NCBI GenBank assembly: GCA_003427395.1
Contig: BFEA01000290.1
Location: 1,307,139-1,328,965, forward strand
Direction of reading: 5' to 3'
DNA: 21,827 nucleotides
From: Chara braunii
Lineage: Eukaryota > Streptophyta > Charophyceae > Charales > Characeae
Under the pieces are notes generated by a model. It had not been told where the DNA came from. It saw nothing but the letters and a program-made list of their open reading frames with translations, and made no database searches. The number at the start of each line of letters is the position of its first letter. Position 1 is the first letter of the stretch. The position numbers and the translations under genes were made by a program. Positions 1-9,379 of the stretch are shown here, piece after piece.

Positions 1-29
1 AGAGAGCTGCAAACTGTAATCAATGCGTG

Positions 30-720
30 AGGTGCGAGGCCAGTGCCTCTATGAGCCCCATAAGGCCCCATTTTGCAGCCCGTTGGCCGCCCTAAGTGAA
101 GGCAGGCTCGACGAGGCCCTCAGGGCCCTTTTTTTGGCCACCACGCAACTCAGGGAAATTCAGGCAGTTGCGCAGCGCCAGTTGGTTGAGTGAACCCAGG
201 CCCTGGGCCGCCTGTGTGAATGTATGTGAAGCAGGCCCTGGGGTGGATACGGGTACCGGGCCAAACACAGGCCGAAAGCAGTCGGGCACATGCAACCACT
301 TCAGGCCCAAGGCCTGCTCTCGTCGTGCTGGGCCTCAGGCTACCGGGGCCTACTGGAAGCTTCCTGGGACTGGACGCAGGCAGGCCACTTCGATATAGGG
401 AAGGGCCTGCCTCCTCATTCGGCATTCGGGTGCTGGCTGCATGCTGCGCTATTTGCTGGCTGGCGCCTACGCTCTCACGGGCGAGCAGGGAAGGAGCATG
501 CAGCCATAGCCGAGCTGCGCTGCTGTAAGCTGGGTGAGACGCAGGGTGGTCCTTGGGTGCTAGTGGCATCTGTGCGTTGGGGAACGAGGTTGTGAGTGTA
601 GCGCGAGACATACCTGGTGCTGGAAGCGTGCGACATTGGTCGCCATATGCTCGTACTTCGGGAATGCTGTTGACGTCATCTTTCGGCTTCGTAGTATAGG
701 CTAGATAGGATCTGCCACAT
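30..720 (+). repeat. Dispersed repeat family, diverged copy C
   Basis: This non-coding, GC-rich stretch shares ordered landmarks with two other copies near 12.1-12.8 kb and 12.9-13.8 kb. It has a 14-bp block GCCCTAAGTGAAGG (89-102, identical at 12997-13010). It also has GCCATAGC at 503-510, followed 110 bp later by CCTGGTG (613-619), and TGACGTCA at 671-678 followed by CTTTCGGCTT. The open frame on the minus strand (150-755) has no recognisable domain and is probably not coding. The boundaries are approximate. The family is unknown to me; it could be an old transposon or a duplicated regulatory segment. Confidence 0.45.
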
Positions 721-1138
721 GTAGTCTGGGCGCCGAGCGCCAGATAGGATATCAACTCTGGTTCTTCGTTGATGATGATGGGACTATTTCAGCATTGTCA
801 ATTATAAACTCTTGGTGTGTTCTTATTTGATGAATCTCGTGATGCAATTCTGCTGTTGGTTCGAGGTCAAGACTATCTGGACTCATGTGTATGATGCTGT
901 TTGATTGCTGAAGTTCGCTATTGCTCATCTTCCTTGCAGAGGCTTTACGTGTCACAGTGAACGCACAGGCGATTTCATTATTGCGATCATCCTGTCAGAT
1001 GACCCTCTCAGCCATCATCATGAATATAATAATATATTGGAAAGACCATTGAACTCGAATACTAGAATCAGCATCACTAGCACTTCCCTGCATACTCCTT
1101 GTACTTCGTCTACCTATCCTCACTTGCTCCTCCCCGGA
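721..1138. other. Non-coding flank, nothing recognised
   Basis: This stretch is moderately AT-rich, with short open frames only and no domain, RNA gene or clear repeat. It ends at the LINE target-site duplication. Before the LINE inserted it would have been continuous with the sequence now at 11882. Confidence 0.5.
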
Positions 1139-1154
1139 TCCTCTCTCCTATTGT
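1139..1154. repeat. LINE target-site duplication, 3' copy
   Basis: TCCTCTCTCCTATTGT is repeated exactly at 11866-11881. It abuts the T-rich tract that is the LINE poly(A) tail in minus-strand sense. The last T may belong to the tail, so the duplication is 15 or 16 bp. Confidence 0.8.
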
Positions 1155-1193
1155 TTTTTTTGTTTTTTGTTTTTTTTTTTGTTTTTTTTTTTT
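1155..1193 (-). other. LINE A-rich 3' tail
   Basis: On the minus strand the element ends A12-C-A11-C-A6-C-A8-C, directly followed by the target duplication. A tail at the 3' end is the hallmark of target-primed reverse transcription. Single C residues interrupt the tail at regular-looking intervals. Confidence 0.8.
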
Positions 1194-1822
1194 ATACCAA
1201 AAAACAGGGCCTTATGGTCCCGACTCCTTCCATTCTGGGGAGCGACAGTCCGGTTCCTATTCCACCGGCAAGTCCAAGTATGATACATCACAGCAACCAA
1301 CTCACGCTTCCTCCCGTCTGGCCGGAGGACCCCTGAACAGCATTGATTGCTCCACGTTGGGTGGAGGATTGACTGTCAGCTTGCCCAGAGTCGCTCTTCC
1401 CTCTCAGGTCTACGGTTGCAGTCCTGCCAGATTTATCTGTTACACCTAGAAAGAGTTCCTCCTTGCTTCAAATAGTAACTTTTCCCCCCTTGCTTCCGCC
1501 TTCCAGTGATGTGTCGACCGGATCCCTCTGTATCCCCATACTGCCGTCACTTCTCTATGAGACCCTCCCCACTCTGCACCCTCTTTGATCCCGGCCCTCC
1601 TTCCCCCTTTTTTTTTTTTTTTCCACTCTTCAATCGGCGGCACTTCCTGTTGGCTCGGATGATTCTTACTGACGAACGCAGTTTCGCTCCCCTTTCTTCC
1701 TCTAGAGCCACAAGCGGCCCGTGCTGGATTGTGGCGAACGGCTGAGGTGACAAGGCAGGTAGACCCTGTGGAAGCGGTCTCCTGCAACTTAATCCGGTGA
1801 AACCCCCTTCGACTCCAACCCT
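1194..1822 (-). other. LINE 3' UTR
   Basis: This is the sequence between the ORF2 stop (1823-1825) and the tail, about 630 bp. It contains an internal A15 run in sense orientation (1608-1622 on the plus strand are T). A 126-codon open frame at 1446-1826 overlaps it but has no recognised motif and is taken as chance. Confidence 0.6.
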
Positions 1823-3176
1823 TCAAGTCGTAGTTGCTTCCTCCGTTGGTGACTGTTGCCGTACAAACCTATCCGGAATCGAGTTGTGCCAGTCCTTCCA
1901 GCTCACCCGGTCTTCCCGGATCTCGGCCACCTTACCGCTAATCAGCCAGTTCCTGCTAAATTTCGATCTCACTTTCTTTCGCTGCTCTTCGTCCTCGGGC
2001 CATTTCAGCTTGATTCTCCTCCATCTGCACAATATCTCTGCTTGGATAATCGACTTGGACTCTTTCCATACCTTGTCCCTTGGATTTGATAGTCCTTCAA
2101 TTGATCTGCTGCATCTCTCCTTCCAGATCACCCATAGGGTCACCTTCCTGATGAGTTCAAACCAATTTGATTCCGCCCTCCGAGTCAGCGTGGGGATGTT
2201 AGTGAGGAGGAGGAGTTGGATGGGTTGTTCAGGGAAAGGGGAAGAGAAGAGGGAGTCCCACAGGGAAGAGGCTCTCGCCCAGTAGTCTGGCGCCTCCACA
2301 CAGTGCACCAGGCAGTGAACTATGTCCTCTACCGCTCCTGCCGAGCAGACTGTACATATCTCTGAGCTATCCAGATTAGAAGCTTTACGCCTAGTGTGCA
2401 GCCATTGGCTCACTGGTAAGGCAGCGTACGCTATCAACCACTGCAGACTTCTGATTTTAGCTGGTCTGATCTGTGCATATTTTTTCCATGGGATCCGTTG
2501 GATTTTGTCGGCTTCCTGTCCCACCAGCTTTCGCCATCTGTTTAAGATAATGGGATCTGGGTCTTTGGTCTTCAGTAGTAGTCCGTATCCAAATTTAACG
2601 GTATAATCTTGAACCGGAGTTTTCGTCTTGACACTCCGATTTCTGCCTGAGGTCCATGCCCACTCTTCCGGGTCAAATTCTAAGGCTCGGATAGTCGTAT
2701 CTGGTCTAAAAATCGACTTCGGCCATGTGCCTATGACCCTGACCTTCCTGAGGAGAAAAAACTCTAGTGTGAAGCACTCGACTTCCCGATTATGGATGGC
2801 AGGCATATCTGAGCCCGTGGTGGTTATTGGGAAGGAATGAAAGACGGCATTGGTGGGTGAATCACGCTGCATGTGGGAAAATTGGTATGCTCTAGTAGGA
2901 GGGGGTGTCTTGGATCAAGAGGCCCCAGTCCCCGGCTCTCCACGGCTCGTCCTTGGCAAGGATATCCTTCCATTCCTGCGGAATACAGCTAATTAGGTAC
3001 TGCAAGTTGGTTTCTCTCCTGTGGCATCCTTTCAGATGTGCATTAACCTCTTGCTCCGTAGCCCAGTCTTTTCTATCCTCCTTCCACAAGTGGTATATCT
3101 TTCAGATCCCATTCTTGACCCATGACAGCCATTTTTGTTCCATATATATCGGATTGTTGGCCTCGTTCGTTATCCA
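1823..3176 (-). pseudogene. LINE ORF2 C-terminal region, detached by stops and a frameshift
   Basis: After the TAA at 3177-3179, coding continues in the same frame to about 2892, interrupted by a TGA at 3102-3104. It then shifts frame near 2900 and runs open to a TGA at 1823-1825. The last part carries a zinc-binding-like cluster CTVCSAGAVEDIVHCLVHC and a WVIWKERCSR motif. Both are typical of the C-terminal zf-RVT region of plant LINE ORF2 proteins, which is thought to help target or RNA binding. If joined to the upstream frame, ORF2 would be about 1,500 codons. As it stands this part cannot be made from the main ORF2 without suppression or frameshifting. Assembly error is possible, because the element contains ambiguous bases. 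Confidence 0.75.
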
Positions 3177-6100
3177 TTAATTACCAAATAGCGGCTGTCT
3201 GAGTATTTTGTCTTTCGACTTTGGTCTGTTGATCCTGGTGGGACATATTCTCCTCCAGAGTCGAAGCAGCACCGGCCAGTACGGGGAGGGAGGTCGGGCA
3301 TCTTCTGTTCTGTTATTCCTAGTCCGATTCCTGCGTCCCGTTGTTATCCTCCATTCCTTATTCATGACCCAGAACAGTCCTGACATGTCGGGTGGGGAGC
3401 GGGTAGGGGCCACCGCCCTGATGCTGTCTAATGCCAACTTGTTCCAAGCGGTGTCTGGATTTGTCAGCAGTTTAATGATCCATTTTATTTGCAAGGCTTT
3501 GGTCTCTGTCCCCCGGTCAATGAGGCCCAGGCCTCCATTCCTAGGACTCCTTGTGACATAGTGCCAGGCTATTTTAGGGATGCATTTTTCTTTGTGGGGG
3601 TCGCCCGTCCACAGATAAAGCCTGGCTCTACGGTTCAACTCCTTCACCGAGCTATCGGGAACTGTCCAGATAGANGCTATGTACCACATCATTGAGAAAA
3701 CAGACGTGTTGAGGACCAGCGCTCGACCAAAGAGGGACGTAAACGTGTTGCCCCATCTCCCTATCTTGTTGATCTGTTTGGTCAACATTGAGGGTCCCAT
3801 TTGAGCTGCCAACCCGTCTTTCGTCATCAAGATGCCTAGATAACGGGTAGGCTTGGCCGGCGTTTGCCATGTCATGGCAGCCTCTTCTCCCTGAAGAGAG
3901 AGGGGTTCGTCGTCGGAGAGCCACCATCCTATCGTTTTCCCCCAATTAATCCTCATTTTTGAAGCTAGTCTGAACGCCTCCATTGCTCTGGCTAAGGTTT
4001 TGAAGGAGGAGTCCGAAGCCCTGATCAGAACCGTCAGGTCATCGGCAAACATGATGGCTGTGGGAAAGTCCACCTGGTGGGCTGTACCCACTTCTGTGCT
4101 GGCCAGTCTTTGTATAGAGGGGTCTTTGCGCAGGAAGGAAGCTATTGCTTCCATCACGAAGAGAAAAATTGATGGGGCCAATGGGTCCCCTTGGCGGACT
4201 GACCGGGAGATCGGGTAGGATTCAGATAAAAACCCGTTTACCTGCACACAACCTACCGCATCCCGGTACAGTATCCTGACCCACTTCTTGAAATTTGGTC
4301 CAACACCCATTCTTTCCGTGCTTTCCTCCATAAAATCCCAGTTGACTTGGTCATACGCTTTCTCAAAGTCGAAAAACAAGATGCCTGCGTTGATTTTCCT
4401 TTCCCTGATTTTCCTTACCGATTCATTGAGTGTCATTACGTTGTCAAGGATGTAGCGTCCAGGGATGAAACCCGTTTGGTCAATGTGGAAGCATTCGTTT
4501 GTGATTTTAGTGATCCGGTTGGACAAGGCCTTGGCCAAGATCTTGTATGGGAGTGTCAGCAGTGAGATAGGTCTATGGTTCCTTATGTCTTCTTTCTCCC
4601 CTTTTTTGTAGAGCAGCGTGACTACGCTGCTGCTGAGTAAGTTGCCCAACCCTCCTCTAGACCAGCTGTCAGTGTAGAAGTTCTGCAAGTCAGTCCCCAT
4701 GAGAGGCCATAATTTTTCCCAGAATTCCTTGGATAGTCCATCGATTCCGGGGTTTTTATTATTGTTCATAGTCAGGAGCGCCTGGCGTAGCTCCTCCGTC
4801 GAGAGAGGCTTGTCTAACTCCTCAGCTTGTTCCGTTGAAATCGTTGGCTCGAGATAGTGCAGCATTTCCCGCCTCGCTTCTCTCACCTGGACCGTTGGTA
4901 GTCCCGGTGTCTTAGATTGATAAAGTTCCTTGTAGAAGTTGTTGGCTATTTCTAGTATTCCTTCACTGTCTGATCTTACTACTTCTGGCTCAGCGGGGGA
5001 TTTCAGCCCCTCTATTGCGCTGACTCTCGAGTTGGCTTTTATCCGCGCAAAGAAGTATTTCGTCATCGAATCGCTGAGTTCAAATTCACACATTCTTGCT
5101 CTTACTTGTAGTCCCTTCAATTCCCACCACCTCCACATNGCTAGTTCTTCACGGGTTTTCTCGAAAACCTCGCTGTACAATGGGGAGGCAGGGTTGTTGG
5201 TCAGATTAATCTCAGCCACTTTCAATGCGAACTCTAGGGCTTGTTTCCTTTGCTTCCTTATTGAGGCCAGTCTCCTTGAGACCTTGGCTACCGCCTCTGA
5301 GAGATTTGCGTAGCTCTTCTGGAACCACTCCCATCGAGGTTCATTACTTAGGCGTGAGAGTCTCTGACCCTCCCAACAGTCACATACTTCGCTTTGAAAG
5401 GTCTTACTTAGTAGGAGGGAATTATTCAGCTTATGGAAGCTGGCCCCTCTCGTGACCATTTGGTTGAAGCCCAAGACTAGTTCAATCGGCTTGTGATCTA
5501 GCCCCGGGTATGGTGCTAGAGGAAGGATCTCTGCCTCCTTGGCGGCTCCCATCAGTACTTTTGACACTAGAAAGAAATCTATCCGGGAGAAGGCGGTATG
5601 ATTGGCGTTATTTTTCTTGATCAAGGTGAAAGCTCTTAAGTCGGGATGCATCGTCCTGAGGGGGTCTACCAAGTCGTGATCCAGCATCAGTTCCTGGATT
5701 GGAACAGCTTCCATTGAGTTGGATAGACTGGCAGATCGGGATATACGGTCTATTGCCAGCTCAATTGTGGCATTCCAGTCTCCCGCTATAATGCACGGGG
5801 TCAGTGGCGGGAACAGTTGACTTAATTGTCTTATAAACGTTGCGNGTTCCGTNNGAGAGTTTGGGGCGTAGATGTTGAGGAGTACAAATTCTTCCTCTTT
5901 CCACTTCAGGTGTAATAAGCACCATCTCCCTTCCCTCTGGTCCGCCCTCTTGTCAATCACCGTGCCTGCTTGGTAGAAGCGGGAGGCTTTGGGGATCAGG
6001 ATGGTCGTTCCCTTTGTGCTGGAGTCTGGGTCCGCCGCCCACACTTCGTCACCCAGGCCGCCTAATTTCTTTGCAATGAACCTATGTATTATGTTGTGGT

Positions 6101-6314
6101 CGGTTGACAGGGAGAGGTGGGTTTCTTGGAACATTACTACGTCGGCAGTCCTTTTGCTGCCTTTTGACAGTCCGGCCCATATATCATTCCATTTCTCTTC
6201 CTTTTCCATTATGTTTCCAAGTCCATTGACATTCCAGCTCCTAAGGACCAGACCTTGATTCCTCCAATCCACCTGTTTTCCTACCTCATTCGCTCTATTC
6301 CTAAATCCCTCCAT
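3177..6314 (-). CDS. LINE ORF2: AP-type endonuclease and reverse transcriptase
   Basis: This protein would nick target DNA and copy the element RNA at the nick. It starts at ATG 6314; an open frame also begins three codons upstream at a GTG. Counting from that GTG, the endonuclease domain occupies roughly residues 26-285, with SWNVNGLG, QETHL (Glu 67), GDWNA (182-184), RIDFFLVS and LDHKPI. The RT occupies roughly residues 565-835, with FDFEKAYDQVNW (motif A Asp), VRQGDPLAPS (motif B), FADD at 759-762 (catalytic Asp pair) and a RYLGILM thumb-proximal motif. All visible catalytic residues are present. The frame ends at a TAA before the C-terminal zinc region, so the product is truncated. Four ambiguous bases fall in it (3675, 5139, 5845 and the pair 5853-5854). 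ORF1 lies upstream, as in two-ORF LINEs. Confidence 0.92.
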   Translation of the reverse strand: MEGFRNRANEVGKQVDWRNQGLVLRSWNVNGLGNIMEKEEKWNDIWAGLSKGSKRTADVVMFQETHLSLSTDHNIIHRFIAKKLGGLGDEVWAADPDSSTKGTTILIPKASRFYQAGTVIDKRADQREGRWCLLHLKWKEEEFVLLNIYAPNSXTEXATFIRQLSQLFPPLTPCIIAGDWNATIELAIDRISRSASLSNSMEAVPIQELMLDHDLVDPLRTMHPDLRAFTLIKKNNANHTAFSRIDFFLVSKVLMGAAKEAEILPLAPYPGLDHKPIELVLGFNQMVTRGASFHKLNNSLLLSKTFQSEVCDCWEGQRLSRLSNEPRWEWFQKSYANLSEAVAKVSRRLASIRKQRKQALEFALKVAEINLTNNPASPLYSEVFEKTREELXMWRWWELKGLQVRARMCEFELSDSMTKYFFARIKANSRVSAIEGLKSPAEPEVVRSDSEGILEIANNFYKELYQSKTPGLPTVQVREARREMLHYLEPTISTEQAEELDKPLSTEELRQALLTMNNNKNPGIDGLSKEFWEKLWPLMGTDLQNFYTDSWSRGGLGNLLSSSVVTLLYKKGEKEDIRNHRPISLLTLPYKILAKALSNRITKITNECFHIDQTGFIPGRYILDNVMTLNESVRKIRERKINAGILFFDFEKAYDQVNWDFMEESTERMGVGPNFKKWVRILYRDAVGCVQVNGFLSESYPISRSVRQGDPLAPSIFLFVMEAIASFLRKDPSIQRLASTEVGTAHQVDFPTAIMFADDLTVLIRASDSSFKTLARAMEAFRLASKMRINWGKTIGWWLSDDEPLSLQGEEAAMTWQTPAKPTRYLGILMTKDGLAAQMGPSMLTKQINKIGRWGNTFTSLFGRALVLNTSVFSMMWYIXSIWTVPDSSVKELNRRARLYLWTGDPHKEKCIPKIAWHYVTRSPRNGGLGLIDRGTETKALQIKWIIKLLTNPDTAWNKLALDSIRAVAPTRSPPDMSGLFWVMNKEWRITTGRRNRTRNNRTEDARPPSPYWPVLLRLWRRICPTRINRPKSKDKILRQPLFGN

Positions 6315-6365
6315 CGAAACCACCGGGCTGAGTCTGTTGTCTGTCTAGGCTTGTGGCTCATTTGC

Positions 6366-6593
6366 TTAGGTGGGCGGGGGAGAGGATGCATCAGCCCCCA
6401 GGCTGTCTTCTCTCTCCTCTTGCCCTCCTTTGTCATCTTGTAACACCGCATCGGAGCTCCCCTCCGAAGTCACCTTGCCCGGCTCCTCCCCTCCTCTCCC
6501 CTCAGTGTTCACCTGTCCCTTTCCCTTTTTTTCCAAATCGATCAGCCTGTCCATCTTCTCCCACTCGTCATCGCCGTCCCTTGCGTCACCCTC
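6366..6593 (-). pseudogene. Acidic/charged in-frame segment between LINE middle frame and ORF2
   Basis: This segment is in the same frame as both the middle ORF upstream and ORF2 downstream, bounded by TAA at 6594-6596 and TAA at 6366-6368. It encodes a Gly/Glu/Lys/Ser-rich low-complexity peptide without a recognisable domain. A TAG follows at about 6345 before the ORF2 ATG. It may be a linker remnant of a once longer ORF2 N-terminus, or untranslated inter-ORF sequence. Confidence 0.35.
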
Positions 6594-7184
6594 TTATCCT
6601 TTACTTCTATAAAACCTCTCATCATTTATTGCATATGCTCTCATGTCCAAATCTTCATCCCCATCTAGCTGCCCTGCCTCCACAATGCTAGCCACTGAAG
6701 TGGCCATCAACTCCGCAGACACTCCCAGGCCAGCCAGAATGCTGTAAGGTACTTCAGCCACCGTCCGCCATGGTCTCCATCTCATTCCGGAATGCAGCTG
6801 CGTCTCTTTTGGCATCTTGGCGATCAAGGGTGAGAAGGNCCTCGGGNACTTCCTGCNAGCTAGCTCCTTGGTTTTGGGATCGCTCTCTGAGCCCTCTTGG
6901 GGTTCGGTCTCGTCCATGTCTGATTCTAAAGCCACCGTCTCAAACAGACCCAGAGNGACATCGAAGGTGACATGGTTTCTTAAGGCCTTGACAACGTTTT
7001 CCCCTTCCACAAAGTGTGGAATTTGGAAGGCTACGTCGGTTGCCACTAACCATTCCTTCATTTTGGGGTCATACCTGGCCGCGATGAGCGGTCTGATGTT
7101 CCTCAATGTTCTACGGGCTGCATTGGCTGCTTCCACAACCATGGGTGCTTTCCCCTTTTTGTAATCTGCGCAATCGTTGTGTAT
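6594..7184 (-). CDS. LINE middle open frame of unknown function
   Basis: The frame opens after a TGA at 7185-7187, with a first ATG at 7142, and runs to TAA at 6594, giving 182 residues from the ATG. The translation has an ordinary mixed composition rather than low complexity. It has an N-terminal basic/alanine stretch (AANAARRTLRN), a WLVATDVAFQIPHF segment and an acidic middle. Four ambiguous bases (6839, 6847, 6857, 6956) hide some residues. I do not recognise a family. It is in phase with ORF2, separated from it only by stops, so it could be an N-terminal extension of ORF2, a separate small ORF, or a displaced ORF1 tail. Confidence 0.45.
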   Translation of the reverse strand: MHNDCADYKKGKAPMVVEAANAARRTLRNIRPLIAARYDPKMKEWLVATDVAFQIPHFVEGENVVKALRNHVTFDVXLGLFETVALESDMDETEPQEGSESDPKTKELAXRKXPRXFSPLIAKMPKETQLHSGMRWRPWRTVAEVPYSILAGLGVSAELMATSVASIVEAGQLDGDEDLDMRAYAINDERFYRSKG

Positions 7185-7317
7185 TCAGGGGCGTATTCTC
7201 TGTTCCATTTTCTCAGTTTCTCTGTTTGGGACAGAACGACTGCAATTTCTTTTTCCAACAGATCCTGCTCTGGTTTATCTTCCCCCCCCCTTGCTCTTCG
7301 TTGGATTCCTTTTTTTT

Positions 7318-9150
7318 CTAGGTCTTACTTGTCTTCCTCGTCTTGGGGCGTCGGTCTTGGAAGATATCTTTGGTTGTGGGAATTGTTTTGTCTTTGTCTT
7401 CCGTTCCCTGCTCTTTTGCCCTTTTTTTTTCTGCATACCTGAAGGCTGCATACTCGGAGAACTCATCCGCCTTAACTTTCAGAAGGGCTGCGAACTGATT
7501 GGGTGAATTACTGATTCCAGCAATTACGTTCTTCTTCCCATTCGCTTGGGATCGTTCCGCATGTTTTAAACATGCTACCCGGACATCGAAAGCGTGTTCC
7601 CTCTCCCTTTTCGCCTTCTCCACATAATGTCTTATCCACGCTAGGGACTGTTCCTCCCGCTCATGCTCATCCTCCTCCGCGAGGCCGGACTTCGGCTTGG
7701 GATCTGCTTCGTCATCAGCCTGCTCCCCAGCCACATCAAAGTCCATTTCCTCACCCTCGTTATCCACTCCTGATTTGTTGTTGTCCCGTTCCCCTGCTGG
7801 TCCCTCAGCCTTTCTTCTTTTCGGGCCCGATTCTTTCTCCCCGGCCTTGCCCCCTTCGTGTAATTGGCGTTTATTGACTGGATGGGTTTTGACCCTTCTT
7901 TTGTAAGTTTGTAATTCTGCTTGTTTCAGTGCCTCCTTGAAAGAATCTGGGTTCTTGTTGTATTCCTCTTCTACCTGTTCTCTAATTGTGTCCAAGTCCG
8001 TCAGTAAGTCTTCCCTTGCCTTCTCTTCCCTGATCACCCAAGAGTCGGTAATCGGCATGGTGTTGATCTTTGTCGGATTGCCTCTTACCTTTCCGGTGGC
8101 CTTCTTTTGCCACCTGTTGTCCGCCGGAGGGAAGATGTCTGGTTTCTTGGTGGTAGGAGTTAGGTCTGTAAAGTGCCATACCCAATCCGGCTCGTCGAGG
8201 TTGTTGTCGAAGACCCAGCCGTCATAGGTTGGGTCCGCCACGAACCAGGTACCGGGGGCATCTTCCACTTCTAGCAGCATGTTGGGCGACAGTTTCCTAT
8301 CCTTTGGTTGTTTCGGAAATTTCGGACAAGCGGGGTCAGTGCCCAGATGACCTCGCTCCNTGCANCGAAAGCATATTGGGGATGTGCGTGTAGAGATTCT
8401 CACCTCAACCATTCTGCTTTCGATCTGCAGGTTCCATGTCTGTGGAAATACTGGAGGGTCGTCCGTTTGCACATCCAAGATCGCAGTCATAGATCCGCAA
8501 TGTGGAGCCATAAAATCTGGCGTGGGCAGGATACACTTCAAAATTCTATTGGTCGGGTATTGTCTCTCAAGCCTGTCGACCAGCAGGTCGTGAAAGCCCG
8601 GCTGAATGTTATCGAACTGGACCCAGAAATTCTCCTTCATCAAGGTCTGTTTGTAGGAGATTGCAAAGGCCGGGGTCTGCCTTTGGGCTGACAGTTTCTT
8701 CCATTTTGTAATTGTGCAGACCGAGCCATGGCAATTCCTGGATTGCATTTCCGCTGTTATCTTTGCATGCTCCTCATTGACGAACAGGACCATGATGTTA
8801 TTACGTCCCAGGCTTTGTAAGGAGAACGTCTCCCCTATATGTTTGAGCCGCGACTCCTTTCTGATCGTGTCGATCACCCATTTTCTCTTTTCCGCGGGCT
8901 GGAGATCTGCGCTGTGGCATGTGAAGTTGAAAACCACTCCATGTTTTTCATGCAGATCATCTAATTGTGCGACTTTCTCCTCAGGGTACTTCCAGACTAC
9001 TACTTCTTCCTGCTTTCCATCGACCAACTGTGTTTCGGTAGATTCGATCCCCTGTACTTTCGTTCGCTCGATTAGGAATTTGAGGGGCTCATTGTCAATG
9101 ATATTGGCTTGCTTGTCGGGGACCTCGTTTTCGGCTGTTGTCGTTGCCAT
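7318..9150 (-). CDS. LINE ORF1: zinc-knuckle RNA-binding protein
   Basis: This 610-residue protein starts at ATG 9150 in a favourable context (A at -3, G at +4). The N-terminal half (about 60-255) resembles the conserved region before the knuckle in plant LINE ORF1 proteins. A CCHC knuckle follows at residues 260-275 (CFRC.ERGHLGTDPAC, spacing CX2CX4HX6C; one residue is hidden by an ambiguous base). The C-terminal half is charged: an acidic stretch at about 465-502, a basic GPKRRK cluster at 442-447 that could be a nuclear signal, and a Lys/Arg-rich end. ORF1 proteins of this class bind element RNA in the ribonucleoprotein particle. The stop is followed by a 133-bp gap before the middle frame. 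Confidence 0.85.
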   Translation of the reverse strand: MATTTAENEVPDKQANIIDNEPLKFLIERTKVQGIESTETQLVDGKQEEVVVWKYPEEKVAQLDDLHEKHGVVFNFTCHSADLQPAEKRKWVIDTIRKESRLKHIGETFSLQSLGRNNIMVLFVNEEHAKITAEMQSRNCHGSVCTITKWKKLSAQRQTPAFAISYKQTLMKENFWVQFDNIQPGFHDLLVDRLERQYPTNRILKCILPTPDFMAPHCGSMTAILDVQTDDPPVFPQTWNLQIESRMVEVRISTRTSPICFXCXERGHLGTDPACPKFPKQPKDRKLSPNMLLEVEDAPGTWFVADPTYDGWVFDNNLDEPDWVWHFTDLTPTTKKPDIFPPADNRWQKKATGKVRGNPTKINTMPITDSWVIREEKAREDLLTDLDTIREQVEEEYNKNPDSFKEALKQAELQTYKRRVKTHPVNKRQLHEGGKAGEKESGPKRRKAEGPAGERDNNKSGVDNEGEEMDFDVAGEQADDEADPKPKSGLAEEDEHEREEQSLAWIRHYVEKAKREREHAFDVRVACLKHAERSQANGKKNVIAGISNSPNQFAALLKVKADEFSEYAAFRYAEKKRAKEQGTEDKDKTIPTTKDIFQDRRPKTRKTSKT

Positions 9151-9379
9151 CTTTGGGGTGTTCGTTGGAGGATAGACAACAGATTAAACGATTCTTCGAC
9201 TGCTGTTGAGTCGTAATTTGTTGTAAGGCCTCAATGATTAGTAGCTAGCTACTGCTAGGAGAGATGCGATTGACCCTTTGCCTCCGATCGTGAGATCTTA
9301 CGAACACTTAATTGAGAGTGAACATGCGTAATCAAAACGAGCCTATACGACCAATGGTGAGTTAATTGAGGAAGAAGAA

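Noticed and set aside
1608-1622. T15 run as the LINE poly(A) end
   Set aside because: It is internal: the T-rich tract at 1154-1193 is the one adjoining the exact 16-bp duplication, so the T15 run is taken as part of the 3' UTR.
1446-1826. 126-codon minus-strand open frame in the LINE 3' UTR
   Set aside because: It overlaps the end of ORF2 in another frame, includes a Lys run from the A15 tract and has no recognisable motif.
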